From assembly GCA_036924285.1 (NCBI GenBank), contig JAYKYS010000007.1, positions 31,116,001-31,180,000 of the forward strand: a DNA stretch of 64,000 nt, in the 5' to 3' direction. The notes under the pieces are model-generated. The model worked only from the letters and a program-made list of their open reading frames with translations. It did not search any database and was not told the origin of the DNA. The position numbers were made by a program, and so were the translations under genes. Positions 41,991 to 53,897 of this stretch are shown here, one piece after another. The stretch's first letter is position 1. Every line of letters starts with the position of its first letter. Source of the DNA: Asterella californica (lineage: Eukaryota; Streptophyta; Marchantiopsida; Marchantiales; Aytoniaceae).

Positions 41991-44900
41991 TTAGACTTTG
42001 TCCCTGACCGTCCCTTCTCTTCTCCTAACTAGGTGGAGTTTAACCTCCTTTTCAGGTCGTAGAGTTATCATGGCTTGTGGTCTGGGTACTGAAGCTCCTG
42101 CGGGTAGTCCAACTTTGAACCGAGTCACTGTTACTGCAAGAACCTGAAAGACGAAACGAACACCTGCTGTCACAACCGGAGGCCATCAACTATCCACATT
42201 TGATTCTATCAACACCGAGTTACACCGACGTCTAACATTCAGGCTGCACATGGAACCAGACGCAGAAGCATGTACACGTACAAGTTAGTAAACGACACAT
42301 CATACATGAAAAAGATTGCCCCTGAGGTGAGCGAAGAAGTACCAGAGCAACTTCCATCATTGCAAATCCCATCCCGATGCAGCTCCTCGGTCCTCCTCCA
42401 AATGGCCAGTAACTATCATTCTCCATATGGCTCTTCGCATCTCCACCAGGCAGCCATCTCTCCGGCTCAAACTTGGTGGCCCTGTTTGTTCAACTTCCGC
42501 ATCAGTCAGCATCAGTCATACATAGGGGAATGGGATGCTTTTCTTTCAAAGGACATGCAGAAAACCGACAAGTGAGACACCCAGACCGTGCGACCCACCA
42601 CGAGAAGCAAACATAGTTCAGCTCCAAAAGCTTTAACTATGTTTGCTTCGTTAGAGGATATTGCGCGAAGCAAACCCTGCATGGGGATACAGATCCTCCT
42701 GATGAGAAGACGTGAGGATAAATAGCCTCCCTCCTCGAATATCTGCAAAGCAATAAGAGGACTCCAAGTTTCCCCATAAAACTAAGTTTACTGCTATTCT
42801 CGTATTCTCACGATGGTTGAATATATTTCAGGAGTTCCCTAAATCCCAAGCAATTTACAAGACATCAAAACCTTATTTTCAAGAATTTGCTGCAAACTGA
42901 AACAGAACTTTTGAACATGTCTGCAATAAGACAACCGGCCACATTTCTAACTCGATGTTTTTATAGGGTGTCCTTGCTCTCCCTTTGGAGTTGGCTGTGA
43001 ACTAGCCGGAACAGGCATGCCAGGCTTCAACATTAAGTACATTAAAAGCTGCATGCGTAGCCTTCCAACAGTAGACCCCGCGCCCTGGCTGGACGGTGCT
43101 GGAAATAAGGCTGTGCTGAGAAGAAGACAAAACAGAAGAGACAGCTTTGTCCAAAGTATTAGCTTGTTAAACTGGTCTATCCTGCACCCCGAGTGGCGTT
43201 AAAACACATTGTCTGAGTTTCTGCCGGGTTCTAATTGCTCCAGTTGCCATCGCCACTTGAGCTTCGCTGCGTCCCTTCGGTCTTCTAGTAGTTTTACACC
43301 AAATTCCTCCCACACCCCTATTCGGGCGGTAGTAGAACACTTACGGATCATAAGGCTGAGAGCTTTCAACTGGAGAGCATCCCACCGAGGTCTTGCTTAG
43401 TATTAACAGCAGCTCTATCCAGCTCTCCACACCAAACAGCAGCTCTGTATTCGAGTATAGGGCGTGTGGTGTGCAGGAATACGGTTCGTTTAGCTCTGAA
43501 TGTATGTCTCTAGAGACCAGGGAATTGCTGAACCCATTACCTTACGATGACCATTCTCAACTACGAAAGATGTGGCAGTTTTTACATGTTCTAGTCGATT
43601 TTTCTGGTAACGAGGCAGACAATAGAGAGGCAAAAGATCATCGCAGGGACGAGGAACGGTTGTGTTAATGTTTTGCTTACCTGGACCAGAGTTGAGGATC
43701 TCGATGTAGTAGATACGGGCTCACGAGAATGGTTGTCCCGGCCTGTACATCAAAGTGACCCAGTGTTGTATCCTTAGATGCACACCTTCCAACAATGTAG
43801 GCGGGTGGCAGCAACCTCATGGTTTCCCACATGAAAGCTTCCAGATATCTGTTCACAAGCAAAGCGAAGTGAATTCTATATCTAGTTACGCAAAATAGAG
43901 ATCAAGATAACAAGACTGACACGGTTGAGTTTCGCGTTCCGTATCTAGTCAAAATATTTTGTTGTAAGCCCTGGGATTAAACCTCAGCTTCGGCACGTCC
44001 GCATAAGTCGGCAACTTGTCCCCCAGAAGCTCAATACATTCCTTGAAAAGAGTGCGTTGTGCTTGCGGATTAAGTGCCAGCATGACCAGCGACCATGTCA
44101 GCATGATAGCTGATGTTTCCTGCCCCTGAGTGGAATTACACGAGGATGATGAGCTCACTTGCATACTCCGTCCACCTCAATGATCAGTTTCTCGAGTAGA
44201 CCCAACAAAAGCTAGCCGTGTTCGTTCTCATCAACAACCAAATTATGCAATCAGGTACAAGAACAGAGTAGATTTAAAGTTTCTGACTTACAGCGACCAG
44301 CAGAGTCATGAGCTCATCTCGTAAAGATCGATCATCCATACCCGAACCATCCTCATCTCTTTCCTGTGGAATGAACAAGTGTTTACTCTTAGTCAGCAAA
44401 CACGGAAGAGAACACACGATAAATTGCAGGATTGTCCCACCCAACAGGTTGGTTACTGGCAAACGCTGTTGATGGATTCAAGTTTCGGATTCATATGAAA
44501 TGACGTTTAAAATGCTGTCCACTGGGCAAAACGCCTAATGTGGGTTCATCACACCTCTAAGAGCCGTGTAAGGAGATCTTTGTTCGTGACATTTTCCTGC
44601 CTCCCCGAAGCCAGTCTTGCCCTTCTTTCCGCTATGATACCATACACGATTCTGTCCAGTGTCTCCACCGACGACAGGTATTGTACGTTGTCGGGCGTGG
44701 GCACCCATTCTGGAACTGCATCATCATTGGCCACCTACACCATGAATTCCCCTTGACTCCACTTCATGAATTAGACTGAAACCTCCATCAACCATGAATC
44801 GCTTGACTCCAATTCGTGAGTTATAGTTTGAAACTCATATCAACTAATTAACTTCACATAGAAGGAAGACGAACCTTTTCAAATTACAGAGAATCACTGA

Positions 44901-46642
44901 CTAAGAATGATGATGATGAAGTCCAGTGACATAACCTATGGACATAGAAGTGGCTGGCCGGGTGAAGTACTCATAGACCTTGGTGAGTGTAGGCCCCACT
45001 TTAGCAATTTACAAAGCTCCACTGACTACAAATCATGATGATCAAGTTTAGAGAAGAAAGCTATGAACATAGAAGTGGGTCGCCGGGTGAAGTATTCATA
45101 TGCCTTGGTGAGTGCAGGCCCCACTTTAGCAATTTACAGAGCTCCACTGACTACAAATCATGATGATCAAGTTTAGAAAAGAAACCTATGAACATAGAAG
45201 TGGCTCGCCGAGTGAAGTACTCAAATGCGTTGGTGATTGCAGGCCCCACTTTAGCAATGTCCTCTGAGCCTGTTGCGGTACCGCCAAAGAGGGAGGATGC
45301 AACTATCTGAGTAGTAAGATCGTTGAAGTCTCTGTACACATCAAAAACTCCCCCAAGATTCCACCTTTCCTCCACCAACTCCATGCTTCTGCTCACCATT
45401 GCCTGTAAACGCCTGTCAAGTCACATATATTGTATTCTATGTATAAACAATCAGCTTTGTGTTCCGAACTTACCATTCACTCAAGGTTCTGCAGTGTACA
45501 TTTTGGTTGTCTATCAGGGTACGTGCCTCGGCGTAAGTGTCCACAGCTGCTTTTCTGAAAGCTGGATTTGAGAGCCGTCGCTGTCGTTTCCAAACCTCCC
45601 CATCACTCACCAGCAAACCATTGCCTGCAAGACTACTGTTGGGGAAGAAGGCTGTTCCCTCCTGTGGTTTTCACCACGTACACAACAGTGAGGATACCAT
45701 TCCATGCCAACGTGCTCAGAAAGAGACTCCAAAAACCTGAGATCTACGATGTCGTTAAACCAACCTTAACAAAGGTCTTACTCTTTTCGACGAAGACCTC
45801 TCTGGCTTCGGCCCTGCCAACACAAATAACAAGTCAAGATGAGAGAATGTGATCGGAAGCTCGAATGTATAACTACTTGTCTGACTCAGCGCATTCGACT
45901 ATCTTGATCCTTAAAGTCCTCCCTTCTAGCTCCGCCCCCTGCTTCTGATTAGCTGGCAAATGTTGGCGCATCAGGCGCAAGGCCAGTGGATTGCATAGAC
46001 TTTCAGGTTCGCTGGAATCTGATTCGCAGAGACCGGACTCGGGCGACATGCTTGCTGATGACTGTCGCCCGAGTCCAGTATTCAGTCTCGTCGATTTGAA
46101 CGCGATTCAGTCGATGTGAATTTGTCTCTGTCATACCGGATACCGGACTCGGGCGACAGTCATCAGCAAGCATTTTGTTGACGAAGTCCAGACTGAATCA
46201 CTGAACCGAGAAGATACCAATGGGAAACTCCTCAAAGAAAACGTGAGAGGAACTGATCCATCGTCCACCATCGACGATCCATTGTAGCCAGATTCTGTGA
46301 AATTCCGAGCCCACGCTTGCGAAACATACTTTGCAAAGCCCGCGACAAAGAATGTATCGTTCAGTTTACCCTTAAATCAGTCTTAGATACGTCTTCAATC
46401 ATCAAGAGAGGAACTCACGGGGAAGAAACGAGCACAACAGGACGGGAGATGAGTCGAAGACCGACGATGGGACCATACTGCGCTCGTAAGTTCTCCAGAC
46501 AGCGCAGAGGGTCAGCGGCTAGCTGAAAGGCGATATCATGAGCAGGTCCTGCCGGTAAGGCACTTTGCGTTTCAATTCCAGGCCACGGCACTTTCTTCGC
46601 CATCGTCTGCATGAGTGCACTCAATAGCTCTGTGCTCGCCAT
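41991..46642 (-). CDS. Cytochrome P450 monooxygenase, ten exons
   Basis: Heme-thiolate oxygenase of about 486 residues. Minus-strand exons: 46642-46419, 45813-45765, 45661-45527, 45402-45186, 44715-44555, 44363-44292, 44125-43983, 43848-43681, 42481-42343, 42143-41991; all phases join. Motifs in order: WKRQRR (C-helix WxxxR, exon 3), AGQETS across exons 6-7 (I-helix oxygen activation), ETMR (ExxR, exon 8), FEPERW and heme-binding FGGGPRSCIG (exon 9), and a usual LRP-x-L C-terminus. The N-terminus (MASTELLSALMQ...) lacks the hydrophobic ER anchor of most plant P450s, so it may be soluble or plastidial. The intron after exon 3 appears to use GC-AG. Part of exon 4 is repeated downstream in intron 4. 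CYP family not assigned. Confidence 0.87.
43200..43600 (-). pseudogene. Possible LINE reverse-transcriptase C-terminal relic in P450 intron 8
   Basis: Minus-strand pieces in shifting frames resemble the end of non-LTR reverse transcriptases: a PILEYRAAVW-like segment near 43430-43465 and an RRDAAKLKWRWQLE-like segment near 43240-43290. Stops interrupt it. It is the same orientation as the host gene. The assignment rests on a remembered motif pattern only. Confidence 0.35.
44885..45263 (-). repeat. 125-bp tandem triplication including the end of P450 exon 4
   Basis: ACATAGAAG markers recur at 44942, 45067 and 45192, a period of exactly 125. Each unit contains the 3' part of exon 4 (GPA-x-T-x-x-x-EYFTR), its splice donor region and the following intron start. 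The copy joined to the rest of exon 4 is the right-hand one. The donor GT survives in the outer two copies and is CT in the middle one. Confidence 0.85.
46035..46172. repeat. 28-bp perfect inverted repeat in P450 intron 1
   Basis: 46049-46076 and 46145-46172 are exact inverse copies. A third partial copy, GGACTCGGGCGACA, sits at 46035-46048, so the left side is itself a small palindrome. Further short inverted words (TTCAGTCT / AGACTGAA) lie outside. Foldback structure of unknown origin. Confidence 0.85.
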
Positions 46643-49369
46643 GATCGAAATCGTCCTGGAGCGAAAGAGCAAATTGATCCCCGTATGTTCGTATGTAGAA
46701 CAAGTCTGCCTTCTAAACAGATTATTTTCTTCTTCTTGTCCCCATACATTCGATCTCGGTATGGACTAATTGTCCGGCCGTAAACACTGTCGGCTACTCT
46801 GCCCGTTCGAGACAGCGACAGTGAGTGCATAAGCCATACGGAAGAGTGTCTTCACCGAGACTTCTAGAGGTTTAGCGCCAATGCTCTGCTCTTGCATGCA
46901 TGGCTCTTGCATGCTCTCTGCTCTCGCTTACTACACGGCCTTGACCGCCCGGGCCTACTCTATCCGCCGTAACTCTCCGGACGTTGCATGGAAGACAAAA
47001 CACGCGACGCAACAGATGGAAAGATCCCATCAAGCCTTACAAGGGAAAGAGGGACCGAAACCAGCCAACGCCCCCGAAAGGAGGAAGAACATCGGGGCTA
47101 AGCCACGCTATCAGTAGCTCTAGTGTCGCCTATCGCTCCTAAAATATCAATGGAATTACTTTGTCATAAGTTATTCGGTCTTTGACGAGCGACGCGTGGT
47201 GTCCACTTTCAAGAAAGAAGCTTTCATCAGGTACGAGAGCTCTCAGCCTGTCAGTCTTCAGGACAACATTTGAGTGGTTCCTTGTCCTCCATGTCACACA
47301 CAACTCCTCGTTTCACCAGCGGTTGTAGTTGCCTAGAGTCGTCGGCTCGTCATGCGTTCATTGTTGATGATAGTTCCACAGAAGACGTCCAAAAATCAGA
47401 GACGGACAATGACCGATCCGATGAGAGCCGAGAGACAGGAGCACTTGAGATATGCTCGCATGCGTAGTTAGGTCATTGCTTTCTTTCTTACCCGAAGAAG
47501 CGAAAAGAATTTCACTTGGTACGATCAAATTCGTAGATGAACTCAGAAAACGCACGGAGTGCATAACAAGAAGAAAAGCGAAGTACACAAAAACTGCAGT
47601 AGGCACGGAAAGAGATACGAGGCGTCAGCATCAAAGAATAAGTGGAAAGCAGCAGTCGGTTGAAGAATTATGACATGAACTACCGTGTTAGAAAACCAAT
47701 TCGCGCACTCGAGATTTCGCGCTCGATTCCAACAACAACTTTTCTAGATGCGCGATTTGCTCTGACCAGATAACATCTCTGGTCACATGATCATCCAAAG
47801 TGTATGTATCAGCTATTACTTGCCCCACACCTTCAGAGTTCGCCAAAGAGATATATATATATATATATATATAATCCTTTTTTTTCTTGTTGGGAAAGGA
47901 TATCGGTCTTTTTGGTAGAAGTAACATTTCATTCCATTTTATGGTTCTAACTTTATGTTCCAGACGCCTTCGTTTGAGTAAATTCTGTCTAACTTTGTTT
48001 ACCTTTTGATTCGATTATGACCGGCTCTGTCCGGTGCCTTCGTTCCCATGGAAATGGAAGAAAGCGTGGTAGGTTTTCACTTGTCAATAAATAATATTGT
48101 CTCAGTGGGACGAAGAAAAATGTCAACTAGAGAAATATGGGATCCTTACAAATCCAACAAGACTAAAGTTTACCATTTTTTATTTTTTATCAAGACGTGT
48201 TTAATCAGTAACACGATGATGAGATTATCATCATAACCTCTCATATAGTCCTCGAGGGTGTTTCAACCGTACTCATCTAAGGAACCAAAAAGATTATAAA
48301 TATAACTGATGTAATCTCATAGATATTACAGCAGTCTCTTGAGTTTACCAAGGTGATTTATGACTAGTGATTGATTTGTTTTAAACTATGTACCGTTGAA
48401 TTTAACTGTATCCTTAAACCCAAAGAATGACTACAAGTGCTCTTGATGACCCAGAAGACCTTCTTTTGTGAATTTGCTTTCAGAGTGCTGACAAATTTAA
48501 GCGTTATACAGAAAATGCTCTTGGTGATAATGTTTTCATCCCAATCTTGAATCTGTGAAATAAAAGAAAATTAAAACCTTTCATCAGTTTGCAAGTTATG
48601 ATTCATCCCGAAACACATTATTTTGTATTGAAAAAGAAATGTAATATGAAGATGTCGAGGTTTTTTGGAGCAAAAGGGAATTTTTTCTACCGAATCAAAG
48701 AACACAGTGAGGAAATAAAGAATATTCTCGTTCATGCTTTTATACTCATACTCGAGGTTTAACAAGACGCAAGATGACTGCTTAGTCTAAACTCACAAAG
48801 ACAAATGCTTTATTTCCAAAATCTTTGTTTCTCCGATCTTCTCCTGCCCGCCGCACGTTACTTCCATCATATTGTTCTGCTTATCCTTGGCCTGTTCCCA
48901 TCTCACCTGTTTCAAGCTTTCTTCTCTGGTAGTTCCTGATCTCCTTTTCTCACGTGTCATCCAAGCAATCAGCAAGTTGAGCTCGGTAGATCCATTTATA
49001 ATGAAGCATGCATAAGCACATAGTTTCGGAAGCGCGTGTCCATGTGCTACGTATTTGGCTTATGTCTGGATTTTCCCCTAATTCTCGGATTTTGATGTTT
49101 ATAGAGAAATAAATATTTAATATCTTTTTAGTGTACACTTTATATTTTCTTGTATAACACATAAAGAGAACAGAAGTCTCCCCAAGTTCATTGAGCGTGC
49201 ATGTCTTCTATCCGAAGAGAGATAAAGGAAACACGGCATATGAAGAAAATAAACATAGCCAATCGTCTTCAACAAGTTTCATTCTTATTTGACACGTGTC
49301 CGTTCTGGGGTTCTTCTCGCAATGCGCTTAGGATTCATTTTTAAGATATTTCTAGACTTTTTAATAATC
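46643..49369. other. Intergenic stretch right of the P450 gene
   Basis: It includes the P450 promoter region, although no clear TATA box was identified. 47000-47150 is the second copy of the dispersed repeat seen at 28910-29060. (AT)n occupies 47851-47873. No gene recognised; AT content rises after about 48000. Confidence 0.35.
47851..47873. repeat. (AT)n dinucleotide run
   Basis: About eleven AT units, followed by a poly-T run. Confidence 0.95.
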
Positions 49370-50275
49370 TTTTCATTAATTTATATAATTTATCATTGAA
49401 GATGGAGGAAATTAGTATGCAGAGGTTTAATTTATTAACCAACTCTTAATGATGAAAAGGTAAGGTAATAAATTGAAGCTCTCAGTAGAAGTATTTTTTT
49501 CACTCGTCAAGCTTTCGTCCATATACGTTTCTGGAGTGCGTCACCTATGGGTTCTTTTCGGAGTTCTCATTGGGATATAATATTTAAAAGTTATATAATA
49601 TTCTAATTTTATCACATCGGCTTAATCTATAAGTATCATTTTAACTCCTACCTATGTATCAGTACCATTTATCGCAACAAAATTCTCTTGAAGTAGACTT
49701 GCATGGATTGTACACCATATGATCCTGAATGTAACCTCCATCGAGCATGCATATATTTAGCCGTCAATTCAAAACGTCTCCGGTTATTTCGGGTTCTTGA
49801 CACATGCGCATGACTCTGATCATGTAACTTGTCTCGAGCTTGAACACCTTGCATCGTCAAGATGAATTAAGAGTGTTCACTACCACTCGTAGAGAACAGT
49901 GTTGAGTTCTTCACAGTATGAAAGTGTCAGTTTCCATGTTGGATTCAAGAAATAGATCGCACTTTACTTATTACTTGAACTGAATAAATATGCATGCTCG
50001 ATGAATTTCTAGGCAATTTTTTAATTAAATGATATAAAGAAAGATATATATATTATTATAAATAGTATATTAAGTAGATAAAATAAATAAACTATTCTCT
50101 AACTATTATATCTTAGTTTGACCAATAGGTGCAAAATGAGCCAGACTTAACCCATAAGTGGAGAGGGTCCAGACGCACTTTGGAGGATATAAGTGTGACA
50201 CCCTGTTCAACTCAAATAATCAATAGATTAATTTATTACTTCAAGACATAAAAATTAGGTAATAAATTAAACCCC

Positions 50276-50310
50276 TGCATATATGCACTTTTCCAAAGTG
50301 CATATATGCA
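50276..50310. repeat. Perfect 16-bp inverted repeat, 3-base loop
   Basis: 50276-50291 and 50295-50310 are exact inverse copies built on GTGCATATATGC, directly after the AT-rich inverted pair at 50227-50271. Confidence 0.9.
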
Positions 50311-52416
50311 CTGGTGCTCTCTGCGATCTTTTCTGGTAAGACTGCATGACGATTTGTGCGTGAAGAACTCAGTTGATGTGCACAGCGTTAACATATTTGA
50401 ACGATGGTACATTTCTAATCATTTTTGTTGTTTGTTCTCTTGAGTTACTTGATAGCTTGAAATAGTACTGTTAACTTTAGTTTTTTTGGGTTTCTAAGTA
50501 TCCCATATTTCTCTAGTTGGTACTTTCTCGAGGTCGATTTTCTAGTGATCAGGCTTAACTTTCTTGAGAGTGCGAAAATAAATATTCTTGAGTTGTCTTA
50601 TAAGTTCAGCTATTTATTTTCTTTGCTGGGAGGTTGTCTCGTTCCACCAATTATTCACTCTAGGATGTGGTTGTGAAAGAGGAGTAGGCTCTGTAATAGA
50701 ACACTGCAAACCACATGTGGTTGATCAAGTGATCAATTTCAGAGCGTAATAGAGACGTGTTCGGGTTGGGTATTCTCTCATAGACCTTTTCGAAATAATC
50801 ATGAATTATTTTATTCATTGAAATGAGTGTATGTAGAGTCTTTATAGTCTAAACAGTTCTAGTTACTGGAGTTATTCTGAATTTATAGACTTATGATTTT
50901 TAGGAGGACGGATAGAGCTAGAAATGGAATAAAAGAGTCTAGATTGAAAAGCATTGTCAACCAGTTGATGATCTGATGTAGCATCATAATCAAAGATCTC
51001 ATAACTAGATTCCGGACATAGTCAGTGAAGAAAGTTATACTATTAATTATAGGAGGTGATTTCACATCTTGTGCACCCATTGTATGCAAGATATTTTATT
51101 TATCATGTATGAAAAGAATGAATTTGCACCCATTTGAATGATCATAATGTTAATTTTTCTACGATTTAACTGACAAGTTTGTAAGACTATCAGTTGCACT
51201 GCAGCTGGACGGTGTGGCCATGGGCACGTTTTGTCAATAGCAATGCGAGTGCCCTTTGCAGTTTCTATACGGGAGTGGTGAGTTTTGCCGTTTGTATTAG
51301 GATGAGATTCAGAGCAGTCAGAGTAACGTTTTTGCACTCTTAGAGTTAGAGTTCATGTTTCGATATTTTAGGCAGTTAAGACTCTGACTGAATGAGTCTT
51401 AAGTGCAAGATAAACTTAGTTACTCTTAACATGAAGCTATGCAGCACTAGACCTCTACACATTATGCAGGTTGAATGTTGACTGAGAGGAGAATTGAAGA
51501 ACGCTATAGTAATTTCACATGCATGGCTGCTTCCCAGTTCACCTTCGTAAATAGTCTAGACTCTCAAGATCAGTACACTTGACCGGAAAAGGATATAAGC
51601 ATCCCCAACCGCTTTGGGGTCAATATTGCAAAAGAAGACAAGAGTCGAGTCAGGTTTTTAATTCTTTCCGATGATTGGAGAAGACATTTGTTAACCCGAG
51701 TTCAAATGAAGGTTTGTTATTTTATATTTTTTTACATTAAGTTATCGCACCTACAAAATTCAACTCGTGGATGCTGTACATACTTTTTGCTTCTTGTTTG
51801 TTTCTCAAATATCTTTAAAAATAACCAACATGATAGTAGACTTTTTTATATTCCAGTATTTATATTCGTACCTATTCAATAATGTGATGCGCTGGTAGTA
51901 CACTACATCTCGAGATATGGCCGTAGAGGTTGTAATCTTGCCTTACTATTCTAGAGAGGTGCTTCTCAATTTCTAAAAAGATGCTTGATGTTTCACATGA
52001 AATGAAAAATATCCCAGATGAAAGGACATCTCTGAAAATCTCCTAGAGGGTTAGCTTTTATGATCGAAATGACGTCAAAGTGATACATGATTGATTCTAA
52101 GTCGAAATTAAACTAATTTCAGTAAACAATGAAACTCCCATACAAGAAACTAACTGAAAAGAGATGAATAAGCATAGATATACAATATACAACCAGATCC
52201 GTACATGTGTACACGTGGTTCGCATAACGATCCACTAGAGGAGATGAGAACGTTGAGGAAGTGTAGGGAAGAAAAGCACATCAGGTAACTTCTATAACAT
52301 GGAGGGCAGATAAACCTCAAACGGAATATATTTGTAATGTAAATTAAGTTAACTTCGTGATAAAATATAGTTTCAACAGCCGAGATCCTTTTCAGAGATT
52401 TTTCTTCTAGAATTGC

Positions 52417-52439
52417 ATATATATATATATATATATATA
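52417..52439. repeat. (AT)n dinucleotide run
   Basis: About eleven AT units in intergenic AT-rich DNA. Confidence 0.95.
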
Positions 52440-53504
52440 ACGGAGAGGTTAATGGATTATACCATCCGAGCGACACGAGTACCTCAAGAGTTATCCGAGG
52501 AGACTCGACGGGCTCTGATAACTTCTGATTGATTTGCGAGAAAATCATAAGTTAGTTAATTATTTCAAGTCAAGAGAAGGTGATAACATATTGAGAGAAG
52601 AAAACAATCTACTCTTCAATTGTTCATAGACCAAGCAAAAGACGCACATGATTCTTGTTATGGGTCCATGATAAATGATTCAGAAAACCGATGACAGTAT
52701 GATACGAAACACGAACAGAGCAGAGGTGGGGTGATGTTATGCAAAATGATTATGTCAATTAAGTTTCTTGCATAATCGCTAGTGAATATGCATCCAAAGT
52801 ATATTTTTGGCCTGAGAGAGGAAAAAGGAAAATGTGGAGATTAGAAAGACACTTCTCAACGAACTTGTGTACCTATTAATTAATGTCGGATTGTAAGCGG
52901 TTCAAGACGTGTTAGTTAGTTAATTTTATAAATACTGAACCGAAAATATTTAATTTTTTTAACCAAAATATATTTTTATCATACCAATATTATATATTAA
53001 CTGCATACCGCATTCCACAACTTCCAGAAAAAATACATAAATCATGTAGGTTGAATCGCGCACCAGGAAACATAAGACAGGTGTGCTGTCCTTTCAGAAT
53101 ATAAAGTTGTTTAAGGTTTAATTTATCATGTAACTTTTGTTCTCGAAAAGATTAAGTGATAAGTTAAGCAGCTTTACATATATCCTCTCTTTCGAACTTG
53201 GAAGAAAGTGAATATGCATGCCTAAGAAAACTCTGCATTCACCTAGAAGCGTGAAGTTCTGTTTTGGGAGAAGTCTTTATGGTTCCGGGGGAAATATTTC
53301 CCTGTCTCGACGAATGGCGTGTATGTCCTGGAGGTTTTGTCCCTGTGGTTTTTGCTTCGCGTCTTCGGTTGAGTTCATTTTTCTAAGACTTTTTCACATG
53401 TGCATTATTCACGAGTAGTTCACCGTGCGAAGGCAGCAGTCCAGTACAGACATGGGCCGCGAGCACGAGGAAAAACCTGGCGAAGAAACCCGTACTCTTT
53501 ATAC

Positions 53505-53897
53505 CATATTATTGGGAAATTGGCTTGATCATACCCCCAGTAGGTTTCGTGAGCTTGATCATACCCCTCTTAACGATGTCTGGCTTGATCACACCCCTGA
53601 CCGGCTATTGCCTGTAAAACCAGTCACTTTGTGATGTTATTCAGATTTGAAACTGCACATATTAAAGAAATGAGAATATAGATAGTCTAACGCGTCTTTA
53701 ATGCCAAATATTTTGAATTACAGTGATATTTAGTCGAGGTTGAAAGTACTAAAATGATGAACCAAAAAATAAAGTGACTGGTTCGATTGTCAATAATCCG
53801 TCAGGGGTATGATCAAGCAACCAAACGTTAAGAGGGGTATGATCAAGCTCACGAAACCTACTGGGGGTATGATCAAGCCAATTTCCCCCATATTATT
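53505..53897. mobile_element. Hairpin MITE with 9-bp target duplication, Mutator-like
   Basis: CATATTATT at 53505-53513 and 53889-53897 flanks a 375-bp element (53514-53888) whose ends are inverted copies of each other for about 100 bases, with further pairing inwards (ACCAGTCACTTT near 53620 against AAAGTGACTGGT near 53770). Each arm holds three GCTTGATCATACCCC subrepeats. Long terminal inverted repeats and a 9-bp duplication are the hallmark of Mutator-like elements. There is no transposase inside, so it would depend on a partner. Confidence 0.8.

Larger units (their letters stand above)
49370..53500. other. AT-rich unassigned stretch with palindromes
   Basis: No gene supported on either strand. 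Inverted pairs at 49426-49440/49459-49474 and 50227-50240/50257-50271, a perfect hairpin at 50276-50310, a weaker pair at 53114-53170, and an (AT)n run at 52417-52439. Confidence 0.35.
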
